Assembly (NCBI GenBank): GCA_009767595.1
Contig: VSDK01010208.1
Span: 1,122-65,121 of the forward strand
Source: Symbiodinium kawagutii
Lineage: Eukaryota; Sar; Dinophyceae; Suessiales; Symbiodiniaceae
DNA: 64,000 bases
Direction: 5' to 3'
Shown piece by piece: positions 41,401 to 52,298 of the stretch; position 1 is the stretch's first letter; each line of letters starts with the position of its first letter. Under the pieces are notes generated by a model. It was not told the DNA's origin. It made no database searches and saw only the letters and a list, made by a program, of their open reading frames with translations. The position numbers were made by a program, and so were the translations under genes.

Positions 41401-42140
41401 GATGAGCTTGTTTTCTGGAGTTTTTGGCTTCTCATGCATCAATGATGAATTGAAAAGCAACAAATACAATGGTATATACATAGCCCCTTTCTCGCTCCTC
41501 AGCACCGCTAGGGGGAAGTGGATCCGATGGCGATGGAAAAAATATATAGATAGATATATACATACATATTTATGTTTTATATATACATATCTAATTCATA
41601 TGTATAGTTTCTTTTATTTGGTTTTTTTTGGAGAGAGGGAGAGAGAAACATGTACAGTACACATATTTGTTTGTTTATTCCTTTCACAAACGCTTTGCGA
41701 AGGAAGCCTTCTGCTGATGGAGTTTGGTCAACTCTAGCTCTTTGAATTTTGGGGCGTGGTGGCCAGCTGCAAAATCCTGATATATCAAATTTATATCTAG
41801 AATTTTCAAATCGGGTTTTATCATTTGTAAACGATTTCAGTATTTGGCCACCCTGCTTGGCTGTGCGCGTTGGATCCGGCCTGGTGCGTGGGTTGTTATC
41901 CATCAACGACGTGCAAAAAACGCACATTTGGGTCATTTGGGATCAAAGGCCTGCAAAAGCGTGCGCTGTGGTACGATTTTTGGATCAACAGCCATCATTC
42001 ATTGAATAACAACTAATCAAAAGCCTTTAAGAAGCATACAGACAGGAAAAGAATCAAGCCTAATAGAAGCCACGAACCCAAATACGTTTGACCCTGCAAG
42101 CTCGAAGAAACTATGGAAGCCACTATTGAAACATGAGTTT
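41401..42140. other. Probable intron
   Basis: TATA/CATA microsatellites lie at 41540-41600 and a GA run at 41630-41646. Frames at 41577-42009 have no paired splice signals. Confidence 0.45.
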
Positions 42141-42144
42141 TGGG

Positions 42145-42585
42145 AATGGTGTTTTTGGTGGTTGCGGTGGTGCAGTGGTAGTGGTGTTTTGGTTGTGGTT
42201 TGGTGGTGGTTGTAATGTTAATGTTTGCGGTGGTGTTGCGGTGATGTTTCAGTTGTCGTGGTGGTTGTGGTTTTAGTAGTGGTGGTGTTTTGGTGATTGT
42301 GCTTTAGCAGTGGTTTTTTGGTCTTGTGTTTGATGGCGGTGTTTTAGTGGTGGGTCGTTTGGTAGGTGGTGGGTAGTAGTGTTTTGGTAGTGGTGGTGAT
42401 GATGTTAGTGCTGTGGTAGGGTTTTGGTGATGTTCTTCGCGTCGATGTGGCACCGATGTGGTTGTGTTTTGGTAATGTTTTCGGTAGTTGTGTTTTGGTT
42501 CTGGCTGCGCTTCTTTTTTGGTGGTGATGTTTGAGTAGTGGTGCTGTGTTTGGTGGTGGCGGCGTTTTTGGTGGTGATGTTTCTG
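42145..42585. repeat. GGTGGTGTTTTGGT degenerate repeat
   Basis: A 440-base tract of GGTGGT, GTGTTTTGGT and GGTGATGTTT words. The minus frame reads His/Thr/Gln-rich and is a repeat translation. Confidence 0.9.
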
Positions 42586-42824
42586 AGGAAGCTTGCCTGG
42601 AGCACCCCCTTCACCCAGAACCAGACTTCCCCGTGCCAAAGCCAACGAAAGCCAAAAAACGAAAGCCAGAAATGTATAGAAATATAGTCGCTCCGTACTT
42701 GTAGCAGGATTCCAGCAGTTGGCGTTTGAAAGTTTTGACCAGTTATTATATATATATATATCTATATTTGTTTATTTGAATCTTTGAGCCACAGACTGAG
42801 GGGGCCCCCGGGGGTCAATTTTAT

Positions 42825-43560
42825 TGTTTTCATTTTGGTTTTCATGTTTTTTTCATTTCTAGTTTTTGCCTTGCTTTTATTTTGGTTTTCATTTTTTCAT
42901 TTGATTTTCATGTTTTTTCATTTTATGTTTTTATTTTCATTTTCTTAAGTTTATTTTCATGTTATGTTCATTGTATTTTTATGTTATTATCTGTTTTTCA
43001 TTTTCCTTGCCTGCGGCACCTGGAATCCAGGAAAACCATGAAAAACAATGTAAAAACAAAGGAACATCTAAAAACATGAAATAAAAGGAAATAAAATGAA
43101 ATTCTTAACTCAAAGTTGCAGATTTTCACTCCGAACCTCAAAATCTTGAAAGACTCGAGGAAAATTTCAGTTTGTTTCCATTTATTTTATTTTTTTCATT
43201 TTGTTGTTTTTCATTTTCCTTGCCTGTGGCACCTGAAATCCAGGAAAACCATGAACAACAATGAAAAACCATGAAAATGAAAAACTCGAGGTTTTCATTG
43301 TATTTTCGTTTTTTTCACTTTCCTTGCCTGTGGCACGTGAAATCCAGGAAAACAATGAAAATCAACGAAAAAACATGGAACATGATGGTAAAAACAGAGG
43401 AACATGAAAATAGAACAACCGTCTAAACCCAAAGTTACAGGTGCCACAGGCAAGGAAAATGAAAAAACAATAAACATGAAATTACATGGAAAAACATAAC
43501 ACAACATGATACATGAAAACCCAAATGAAAACCAAAATGATAAAAACAAATGAATCAATG
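42825..43560. repeat. TTTTCATTTT tract with CCTTGCCTGTGGCACCTG cassettes, one inverted
   Basis: TTTTCATTTT words surround three cassettes near 43004, 43217 and 43319: TTTCCTTGCCTGTGGCAC, then TGAAATCCAGGAAAACCATG. A fourth copy near 43440 is inverted (GGTGCCACAGGCAAGGAAAA). Plus copies and the inverted copy could pair as a long stem. Confidence 0.85.
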
Positions 43561-43725
43561 ATTTCCAATATTTGGCTGCCAAAGAATCTCATTATATATA
43601 TATATATATTTAAATTTATGTATATACTATTTGTATCTATGCATTTATTTCATTGTTTATCTGTTTTTTTCGACTTATGCATGTATATTCATTGATTCAT
43701 TTTCTCGGCACTCGAACCCTCTCAG

Positions 43726-43899
43726 TACCGACATCGTCAGATCGAGTTGCAACCTCGGAAGTGCCAGGAACTCGCTGCAGCTCTGCAAGCGAAAGAACTG
43801 GCAGAAGGAGAGAGGAACCGAATTGAAGTCAAAGCTGCCGGGGACAAAGCCCGCTACAACGACAACATGGCCTACGTGCCTTGGCTCTTCAATGGCTGA
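43726..43899 (+). CDS. Charged coiled-coil exon
   Basis: The frame reads YRHRQIELQPRKCQELAAAL, QAKELAEGERNRIEVKAAGD and KARYNDNM, ending at a stop at 43897. The acceptor is CGAACCCTCTCAG. It is either a terminal exon with a WLFNG end or it is cut before the stop by a GC donor (GCCTAC, 43870) or a GT donor (GTGCCT, 43876), both giving phase 0 into 44247. Codon phase and composition favour splicing onward. Confidence 0.65.
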   Translation, partial: YRHRQIELQPRKCQELAAALQAKELAEGERNRIEVKAAGDKARYNDNMAYVPWLFNG

Positions 43900-44246
43900 A
43901 GTGTCGCAGGATGGTTCTGTGTAGTCGTTTTTGAGTTTTTTTTTGTCTCAGTCCTCCATCTCATGCACCCAAATGAAGGACTGTGACTCTGACATATCCT
44001 CTGAGCATTTATAGCATTTGTACTTGCATCAGAATGATGGACGTGGACCTGGCAGTGTGATTTATACAGTTTAAATTTCCATGGTTTCACAGTGTTCGAA
44101 ACATGGGTTACCCATTCCGGGGCAACATTCGCACTCAGTAAGATAATCGTTCCGGGGTTTAAACAAGACGAAGATGATCGTGTTGGGCCTGTTGCCCAGG
44201 CTTGGCATGTTGTTATTTTGTTGCCAATTGCTGTTCAAGATGAAAG

Positions 44247-44409
44247 GAAAGGGAAGAGAATGTGAAGAATGAATTGCAGCAAAAGCGTCAGGGCCTTATT
44301 GAGAAGTGCATCTCTTTGAAAGTCCAAGCGATTCAACCACTTTATCCTCTCATTCTTTACTCGCTCTTTGAGATAGGAATTCTGGACCGATCGTTTGGAT
44401 TGCTTGCAG
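44247..44409 (+). CDS. Coiled-coil exon with hydrophobic end
   Basis: The frame reads EREENVKNELQQKRQGLIEK, CISLKVQAIQPLYPLILYSL and FEIGILDRSFGLLA. The exon starts after AGATGAAAG and ends before GTGAGT, a consensus donor, in phase 1. This fits 45926, where the split codon becomes Gly. The second half could be a hydrophobic helix. Confidence 0.68.
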
Positions 44410-45925
44410 GTGAGTGCCAGGGTATTTAAATCAACTGCCGGAAAAACATGTCAAACAATACATCAAGACGTTTCTGAAGTACAATGTCAGAAAGCATCGC
44501 AAGTGACAATCAATGATAGACATATATAGATATAAATGTTCCCTCCAACCTTGACGTTTGCCCATGGCGGGGCCATTTTTTTTGCTCAGAAAGTGTTAGG
44601 ATGCAACAAGGAGCCCTCATGGTTCAAAGCGAGAGGGTACAGATACTGTTACAGTTTGGTGGTGTAGGCATGTGTAGGCTGTAGGTTTTAGGGCTTGCGG
44701 TTGTGTGATCATATGCAACTAAGCCGTCAATGTCATCACATTACCAGTTCGCTGCAAGACCATATAGTCAATCTGTCCTGGAAAATGGTGAGTGCACCTT
44801 GTAGACATTCATAATGGGTGAATTGATCAGCGGGACGGGAATGCACCAGATACAATAGGCTGACAAAACCTGCAAAACAGCGAAAATGAACATTATCCGG
44901 CAACAGTAGAAATTTCTAAACTTGCAGGACTTGCGGAAATCCACAAATTGCATTTCCACAGAAACCAGAGCCAACAATTGTGAAACCAATGGAATTGATA
45001 GAAATGATAGAATTGCATCGCAGGCAAGGATTGAAAACAGAACACAGTGATGCGATGGTATTACCGCCCTTTGGCATCTCAGACACAGGTGTACCACACG
45101 CAAGGACAATCCTGAAGTAGAGAAAAGATGTACAAAGCAACATAGCTGGAAAGTATAGAGACATTAGTGATTTATATATGACTATATTTAAATATAAAAG
45201 ACTGGTTATCCAAAGAGAGAGAGAGAGAGCATGGCTCATCATGGCATTGCAGCTCTGGGACATTTCAGCAATAGCCGAGACATCAACGAACTGCTTAAAC
45301 TGCAGCACGGAGAATATCTAGAACTATAGCTGGACTCCACAGAAACTTTCCCGCGTGGAAAATGAAAATGGCAGATCTTTTTGTTCTGCTGGCATCGATT
45401 TTGTCTCAGCGTTCAAAGGTAGATCTCGGGGGGTAGCACATGCAAAGATTTCAGATATTCCAGATAGCACTTAACGTGTCAGGAATAGTTTCAAAAGTCC
45501 AGTCGAAGTATTTGGGAAAAATAAGGCGCATGTCAAGATCCCACGGGACACGGAGCGACAATGAATGCATGGCATTGTACAAACGTCAGAAAACGCTTGA
45601 ATGCAAAGTTGACTCACATTACAAGACGGCATGTCAGAACTTACTTCGAGGTATGTGGCAGAGAATATGTTAGAGCAACTGTCAGAATCTGTCAGGTTAT
45701 CATCAACAGCACGTTGCATGGTGGTTTTTGGTGTGCTGCAAAGGGTGAGCGGGCACCATGAACGAAAGTTTTATTGATATGTGCAGTCATGTTTTTATAT
45801 ATGCTCTTTCTCTATCTATATATATATATATATTGTTTTTTTGTCCATGTTTAACGTTTTTGAAGCTGATGTTTCGACCTGCATGTGCCAATTGTGTACT
45901 ATTTTGTATGGCAACCAGCCACCAG
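44410..45925. other. Intron with repeat words
   Basis: The stretch at 45430-45710 contains ATGTCAGAA-type words of the 16 kb family. A GA run lies at 45214-45229 and a TA run at 45817-45832. Minus-strand frames at 44768-45308 are hydrophobic and lack paired splice signals. Confidence 0.5.
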
Positions 45926-46000
45926 GCCATGAAGAACAAATGGCTGAAGCAAAAAAGGAACTTGCCCAAGCAAAAACAGTGTTTTGGCAGAAAGCGGCTG
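45926..46000 (+). CDS. Coiled-coil micro-exon
   Basis: The frame reads HEEQMAEAKKELAQAKTVFW then QKAA. It follows CAGCCACCAG and ends before a GC donor (GCATCT). Phase is 1 to 1, matching 44409 and 47199. A stop lies 16 codons farther on if the intron is not removed. Confidence 0.62.
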
Positions 46001-46859
46001 GCATCTCAACAGTTTATATACGTGGTTTGTGTGAGACATTGTGGCTTTAGAGCAAGGCTGTGTTTATGGGTTCGTCCAGGGTTTATCCAGCAGTTTCTAA
46101 ACAGGCCTTGAGTGTGGTATGATTGCTTTATGCGGCTCCGTGCAACAGCAGAGAGGCTAGAGAGACAGGAGACACTCCAGTGTATGACAAATGGATACAG
46201 GTCGTCAAAACCATTCAAACCTTTATCAGGCAATAATAATATTTGATAGCAACCCGCATTTGGATCAGCAACCGCATATTTCAACGAGGTTGTAATGTTT
46301 GCGCAAGTTGCACGTATTTTTCTGGCAAGCTGCAACTTGAGATGGATCAGAGTCTTGAGGCAGTTTGGGGGCATCTTTGACCATCAAAGCGCGTCAGAAC
46401 TTATGCCTAAAATCCCTTACCCCTGGCCTTATACACAGTCGTAGCCCTGACTCAGAGCTGTGTTTGTTCGACTGACAATCTTGGGATATTCGGATATTCA
46501 CTGTTGCCTTGCGTCAGGACAAAGACAAGGCCGATATAGTTGCTTGGCCAGACTGTGTGCGCAAATTTGCCATGGCTGTAGCAGACTATGGTCATGTAAC
46601 GTAATGTATCCGGAAAGAAATTGTAATGTGTACATGCAGGCATGAGATATGAACATTTTATAGCCACTAGCATGTGGAAGCTTAGCATCAAGGAAAAGCA
46701 TCGCCCCAAGTGCCAGGCGTAGGGGACAGAACACAGAACACAGAACCAAACACACGGAAACAAACATTGTCAAGAATTTTGGATGAATCCTGGCCACTCA
46801 ATGTCTTAAGTGCTTGTTGATTTTGTGGGCTGGGTGCAGTGGAACAGCAGAGTCCTGGG

Positions 46860-46960
46860 AGATCTTGCTGAGAACATGTCATTTGCGCGACGGCTGCGAG
46901 GATGAGGCCCATGCAGTTGCTGCACAAGCGGTTTCCGACGCGCGTGTCCCGGCGGCCTGG
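46860..46960 (+). CDS. Coding-like frame, uncertain
   Basis: Two plus frames are open: one reads LAENMSFARRLR, the other DEAHAVAAQAVSDARVPAAW after CTGCGAG. The second is alanine-rich and helical and could be a cassette exon between 46000 and 47199, but phases were not reconciled. Confidence 0.3.
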
Positions 46961-47198
46961 ACACATAGAACTGAAGTAATGGGTGACTCCATGTGACTCT
47001 CTATGTGACGCATGTGACCCCTGATTGCACTTCCGAATGTTTCATGTTGCCACCCCTGGATTGACTGAAGTATGCTGAAGTGTTGGGGATTCTTAATGGC
47101 TCGAGCATTGAAGCAGGAACTCTTATATCCCTTACAAAGAATCTAAGAATTGGATCCGACAACAGGACAATGCCATAACAATGCCTTTGCGGAATGAG

Positions 47199-47267
47199 GA
47201 ATCGAAGAGTTGGAAAAGGCCTTGGCGCTTTCCACTGCCAAACTTGCAGCTTCATATGATAATTCAG
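47199..47267 (+). CDS. Coiled-coil micro-exon
   Basis: The frame reads IEELEKALALSTAKLAASYD then NS, between TGCGGAATGAG and an AG|GT donor (GTGCCT). Phase is 1 to 1. The frame stays open to 47403 (ALEENEWALDTEEIGRYRK), so a longer form is possible. Confidence 0.62.
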
Positions 47268-47511
47268 GTGCCTCGCTTGCCTTGGAGGAGAACGAATGGG
47301 CCTTAGATACAGAAGAAATCGGAAGATATCGGAAGTATACAGAACTGCTCGAATGGAAATGGCCTTCTCTCACAATGGGGATCCATGGGGCTTACGACAG
47401 CTGATACCTGATGTAATGTCGTTCTGAAGTTTGCTGAGTTAGGGTCGGGACAGGGTCAGGATTGAGGATGGAATGCAGATATGTGACATGCGTGTGTTTG
47501 TTTGTTGAATC

Positions 47512-47696
47512 TGTACGTTCCCAGGGGAAGGGTTTCTGTTTGTATTGATTTCATGAATGCAATCAAGCAGGGTGATAGAATCATGGATCAATTTCATGAG
47601 AGACTCAGGGAGGGTGGTTGCAAAAAATTAGTGATGTGCGCCATCGCTGTGACTGAAGTTCCCTGCTTGGCAACTGCAGAAGTGTCACCATTCTAA
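47512..47696 (+). CDS. Coding-like frame
   Basis: The frame reads GRVSVCIDFMNAIKQGDRIM, then DQFHERLREGGCKKLVMCAI and runs to a stop at 47694. The acceptor could be GTTCCCAG. Entry is phase 2, which does not match 47267. It may be an alternative exon or an unrelated frame. No domain is recognised. Confidence 0.35.
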
Positions 47697-47985
47697 ATGG
47701 AGTTCAACGTCAAGAGTGCCATATTCCTTGACTACATGAAGCAGTAACAGGGCCATTGTTTTCACACCATGACTGGAGAAGAGCTTCAGCCAAGACTCTT
47801 CAGGGTTACTTTCGGAGCATTCCCGCAGTTGGCACGATTTTGATCACGGATCAGGGCGGTGACGAGTATTCGGGACGTTCCTTTCATCTTCGCTTATCTT
47901 CGCTCTTGTGGACTTTCAATAGCGCTTTGCGCTTGGTTCTTTCCAGTCGTGTTATCATGTTATGCCATGTTTGTTCTGTGCTCAG

Positions 47986-48058
47986 GCCTTTCGAAAAGGT
48001 GAAGCGTGGGGATTTGAGGATTTCTTCGGCTTCTCAAGGGCCCCTCTTCGTCCGAAAG
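47986..48058 (+). CDS. Aromatic-rich exon
   Basis: The frame reads AFRKGEAWGFEDFFGFSRAP then LRPK between TCTGTGCTCAG and an AG|GT donor (GTATGC). Both splice sites are good. Phase is 0 to 1, matching the poly-Asp exon. The overlapping 184-codon frame at 47756-48310 is judged to be a shadow. Confidence 0.6.
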
Positions 48059-48303
48059 GTATGCACTCAGTGGGACCCGCACAGTAGCCGCGCCTCAGCT
48101 CAGCGTCCATGTCAGTCTCCACGCTACGCAGAAGAGGTCTCTGGCATTCTCTGGCTCGGATTTCGACGGCCCTTCCTTTCTCCAAGGAACGCTTTGTTTG
48201 CTTTGCCTCTCGCCTTGTATGGCTGTTCGCAACGGACAACAGTGGCCATGCTTCCTGCATTCTTTTGCACTACGCGCGCTTCTGTACTGATTTTTTTGCA
48301 GAG

Positions 48304-48307
48304 GTGG

Positions 48308-48353
<46 letters not shown>

Positions 48354-48389
48354 ATTGATATTGATGTTGATGTTGATGACCTCGAGCAG
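48304..48389 (+). CDS. Poly-aspartate exon formed by a GAT microsatellite
   Basis: Entered in phase 1 after TTTGCAGAG, the GAT repeat reads as 14 Asp residues followed by IDIDVDVDDLEQ, ending before a GA donor (GAACAT). In the other open frame it would read as poly-Met. The surrounding phases select Asp. The repeat continues as imperfect ATTGAT/GTTGAT units that keep Asp at every second residue, consistent with selection for acidity. Confidence 0.58.
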
Positions 48390-48819
48390 GAACATTATCC
48401 TATATAAAATATAAACTCTCCAGGCAAGCGGTTACAAAGACGGGGATGCTATAGACCACTTGCGCTCCTGTTTTGCCTTCAGGATCTCTCAGGTGTGTTG
48501 TTTTTTCCGCCAGCCACTCGACATTTGCTGACCAGGGCGTCTCTGCGTGTGATTTGTGAGTACGTAGCACCCATAGTCCATGGACACGATTGGACAGACG
48601 TATACGGAGTTTTTTCGCGTGTCTATCACTTGTTCGTTGTGTTTGCGGACGTTCTCAGGCCTTGGCTGTTGCGCTCAGATGTTGGGATTACCAGCTTGCT
48701 TTATTTGCTTTGTTTTAGCTCAATTGAGATTCAATTAAGCTTGACTTTCCCAACATTTCGCAACCAGCTGCGCCAGCCCAGTGGGCCTGTTCCAAGGAAG
48801 TCGGGGCACATGTGTTTTT

Positions 48820-49183
48820 ATGTGTTTTTGATATTCAGTGGAATTGCTGTACTGCATGCATACAATGCGTTTTACCGTGGTCCAGGGAAATGCGTTCACT
48901 TCTGGCCACGGATGTGAGTACTTCACCATTGTTTTGCCCAACGTTGGTTCGCTTGACTATTGAAATGCATCCATGGTTTCGCAAGGCAGTGTCCAGTGCC
49001 AAGCTCACACAGATCAATTTGGCGCGACCGTTTGCCAATGGTGTAAAGTCTTTGTACTGTAGATGCGTCCTATATTGTCCTATCCGCAGCCCACGGCTGG
49101 TTGATGTACACGGGGAGAGGTTAAGTCCTATCATGTCGCGAAAAGTCGCATCAGCCCTGCGTGCGCACAGCGTTTTGTACTGA
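48820..49183 (+). CDS. Open frame, possibly partly coding
   Basis: A plus frame is open from 48812 to 49183 and includes TLVRLTIEMHPWFRKAVSSA and PRLVDVHGERLSPIMSRKVA. Parts look protein-like, but no splice pair fits the chain. Other frames are also open. Left unresolved. Confidence 0.3.
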
Positions 49184-49308
49184 TGTTCAATGAATTATGG
49201 TTTATTTGATAATTTTGAATCTAAAAACATCATTACAAAATCATGCGTGTGCGCAGCGTTTCTCACATATTCAGCAATATATGATTCACTATTGCCTTGC
49301 CTTGCCAG

Positions 49309-49424
49309 ACACTGTGGAAAAGCATTGAGGCTAACCAAGAGGGCATACGCACAACTTTGCTGGCAAGTGCGCACGCTTCGTGGATCTTCGTGGTATCAAA
49401 TTTTCCCATTGACAGCATTTGGGT
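49309..49424 (+). CDS. Exon ending the 40-49 kb chain
   Basis: The frame reads TLWKSIEANQEGIRTTLLAS then AHASWIFVVSNFPIDSIW. The acceptor is TTGCCTTGCCAG and the donor GTAAGC. Phase 0 to 2 fits 48389. The end is hydrophobic. No domain is recognised. Confidence 0.58.
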
Positions 49425-49644
49425 GTAAGCGCCGTAGTCTACGCAATTGTTTCACAATGTTTCACATATTTTAGGCATCATGCCATGGCTTAGGTTCCTC
49501 ACTCACCATTAACAACACCTGCCTCCGCCAAGCGGTTGGTACGCGTGTTAGGGCCCAACCAATGCGCAGCCCTGGCAACAAAAAATGGTTCACATGTGCT
49601 GTGAACAAGCCTCGACAACATTCTGGCAATGTTTGATGTTGGTT

Positions 49645-49985
49645 AGTTGATGTTTTTTAGTTCGGTGCTGCTGCTGTTGTGCCTCCTCGATGCTGTTCCT
49701 CCTTGCTGCTGTTCCTCCTTGCTGCTGGTTTTCCTTGCTGCTGATCTTCCTTGTTGCTGCTGTTCTTCCTTGCTGCTGGTGTTGCTCCTTGCAGTAGCTG
49801 TTGCTGTTTCTGTTGCTGTTGCTTTTGCTGCTGCTGCTGCTGCTGTTGGCTCTTGGCTGTTGCTGTTGGCTGCCGTTTGCTGACGTTGCTGCTTCTCCCT
49901 GTTGTTCCTTGCTGTTTCTTGCTGCTGTTCTTCCTTGCTGCTGCTGCTTCTGCTGCTGCTGCTGCCATTGGATTTGCTTGGGGTG
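49645..49985. repeat. CTGCTG / CTTCCTTGCTGCTG repeat
   Basis: A 340-base tract of GCTGCTGTTCCTCCTTGCT and GTTGCTGTTGCT words. The minus strand reads Gln/Ser/Arg-rich in three frames and the plus strand Leu/Cys-rich. Because all frames are open and periodic, no gene is called. Confidence 0.88.
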
Positions 49986-50095
49986 ATGGGACTTTTTTCC
50001 AGGTGATGGATGGTGATGGGACTTCTTGCCAAACCGACGTGCCATGCGGGTGATGGGACTTCTCCCCGGGTGATGGGACTTAACCCCACCGCTCG
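49978..50095. repeat. GGTGATGGGACTT repeat
   Basis: Five copies of GGTGATGGGACTT alternate with TTTTCCA, CTTGCCAAACC or CTCCCC spacers. Confidence 0.92.
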
Positions 50096-50929
50096 TATGA
50101 TACCAGAGGTCGGCTGATGATGGCTGATGCAATTTTCACTAAATTGTTGCATTATGTATATCATTGAGTATGTATCTTGCCAGCGGTATCATGTCCAGTG
50201 ACTTCATGCCTCAGGTGTTGACCGGAGCACTGCGTCTTGGCATGCGATTGCTGTGGAAATCTGTGGCTAGTGGGTTTTTGTAGTTGGCTGGTGGTACCAA
50301 GCGACAGGGTGGCAGAAAAGAATGCAACCCCCTAAGCACTCATAGGTTAGATTACGTTAGTCTCTATTTGTGTTTTGTCATGTATTACTTTCGTTGCTGG
50401 TTGTTTATATGTTTCCAAAATGCTATTGTATTTGAATAAATATACATACATGATATATATATATAGATTAATAGATATAATAATATATTGTGTGTGTGCT
50501 AGTTGGGTCGCTGTGCGACTGAGACTACATGAGCACCAGTTTGCGACTATGCGCGAGAGATGGGAGAGGAGGAAAGGTCAATCAAATTCAGCTGCAAGTT
50601 GAATAAGTGGGCCATTTATTTTTGGATTTTTCATGATCTTTCATCTGCTTTCACTTATTTTCACTCTGGTTTCACTATGCCCAATGTTCGGCCACACTTG
50701 ACATGGTGGACCTGGCACTTGTTCGTCCAAAGCCTGGAGCACAGCGAGGCACTGCTCACCGGAGTCCGGTGAGCAGTGGAAGTCCACGCACCACGCATCA
50801 CTCATAGCACACCATAGCACACCTGCATTCCCAGTCCATAAAAAGAGGCAAAAAAAGAAGGGAAGTTTGGAAGAAATTGAGGATAGACATGTTTTTTTTG
50901 TTATGGCAAAACATTGAAACACATGTCTT

Positions 50930-51080
50930 GGGCCATTCTGATGTTCAGCGTGGCTTGCTCAGACCGCAAGTGCCTGTATCTAAAACGGAGCTCTCGGAGA
51001 TATGGACTCCAGATCCATTAGCTACAGTGTTGGGACCTGCTTCCCAGTTCCAAGAATACCCACCACCTTTGACACTCTGA
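50930..51080 (+). CDS. Coding-like exon
   Basis: The plus frame reads HVLGHSDVQRGLLRPQVPVS, KTELSEIWTPDPLATVLGPA and a proline-rich end (YPPPLTL) to a stop. The composition is convincing, but splice ends were not fixed. A preceding frame at 50690-50800 is open on both strands. Confidence 0.4.
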
Positions 51081-51474
51081 ACAGATTCAGTTTCCCAAAG
51101 CTGTTTCTTCGTACAGTACCGTACGAGTTAGTAAGTAGCATGAGCCACGATCCCCTTGACACAAAAGTAGCATCACTTCTTAGGCGCTAACAATTTTCAA
51201 TTGTCAGGTTCACCGGCAACTCTTAGAGACTTCTTGCAGAGTCGAAGCACACACTGTAGTAGGCCTGTTTTGACATACGTAATGCACACAAAAATATATT
51301 GTATGTATATATACGTTTATTTATATATTTATTTGTATTTACTTATTTTTACACATATATATATATATATACACATGTGTGTGTGAATAAATATATATAC
51401 AGCCCATAATACACATGCACACATTTATAATTAGAATATATTATAGCGTATACTTGCAGTGCTGTATTTTGCAG

Positions 51475-51543
51475 CGGCCCTTGGGCAGAAGCTTCAGGAA
51501 CGCAACAATCAGCGTACAGGGACGGGGTTTTCAGAGACTGGAG
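51475..51543 (+). CDS. Small polar exon
   Basis: After GTATTTTGCAG the frame reads ALGQKLQERNNQRTGTGFSE then TG, ending at GGAG before a GT donor (GTTAAG). Phase is 1 to 1. Confidence 0.5.
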
Positions 51544-51942
51544 GTTAAGACAATTTCAATATCGATCACATTTGTGGGATTAGTGTCTAAACGTTCACAG
51601 CTCCATTGCTCCATGATGCAGGATCCGTCCGGTGGAAATATCGTGCAGTAAAATTAGTTAAGTCAAAGATAACAGTTGTGCTTAATTATCCTGATTTCGC
51701 ACTTGATATGTGGGACCAATCAACTGCTTGTACATTCTGCATCCCATAGGGTTCCCAGAAGGCGAATCCGACCAAAACGAGCTTAACCATCAAATCAAGC
51801 TATTTAGTGCACGCCGTCAGCCGTGAGCTGGTTGGAATGCTGAACCTGATGTGAGGTCATCTTTCAGTTGAGAAACCTGGGGAAGGGACTACAATCCCCA
51901 CTGATATAGTTGAGTGGTTTTACCTAGTCGCATTCGCTCGAG

Positions 51943-52086
51943 GGGGCCATGGGGAACTACTCCAACAAATCTAAAGAATCGAAATCCAATCATTCGAAGT
52001 CCGAATGTTCGACTAAGGAAAAAGACTTGCGAGCAGAGATCAACGCGATGGAGCAGGAGAGTGACACCCTCGGCAATTTGGGCTAC
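51943..52086 (+). CDS. Ser/Lys/Glu-rich exon, possible translation start
   Basis: The frame reads GAMGNYSNKSKESKSNHSKS, ECSTKEKDLRAEINAMEQES and DTLGNLGY. It starts after GCTCGAG and ends before a GT donor (GTATGG), phase 0 to 0. The ATG at 51949 begins MGN, which could be a myristoylation signal if it is the true start. The second half is coiled-coil. Confidence 0.55.
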
Positions 52087-52268
52087 GTATGGCTAAAGAC
52101 TTGTATGAAGCTTTGCGCAGCTTGTGGTATGAAATATGTTTGTCTAATTTTGTTACTGCTGATGCGAGCATCAGGCGGTGGTTATGGTGTTTTTGAATTC
52201 AAACGTACTGCCCTTTGTTTCCTATGGAATCACTTTTACTTTCTTTCAAGGCGTATGTTGTAGCAGAG

Positions 52269-52298
52269 GTTTCTCAGAAGGCTATGGTCCAGTGTCAG
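52269..52298 (+). CDS. Ten-codon micro-exon
   Basis: Thirty bases (VSQKAMVQCQ) lie between TAGCAGAG and a GA donor (GACAAC), with AG|G on both sides and phase 0 to 0. The exon joins 52086 to 53425 in one helix. Such a short exon needs transcript proof. Confidence 0.4.

Noticed and set aside
42304..42645. His/Thr/Gln-rich minus frame
   Set aside because: Translation of the GGTGGTGTTTTGG repeat.
47756..48310. Plus frame of 184 codons
   Set aside because: It overlaps the exon at 47986-48058 in another frame that has both splice sites and fits the phase chain; the long frame is basic and Ser/Leu-rich without domain.
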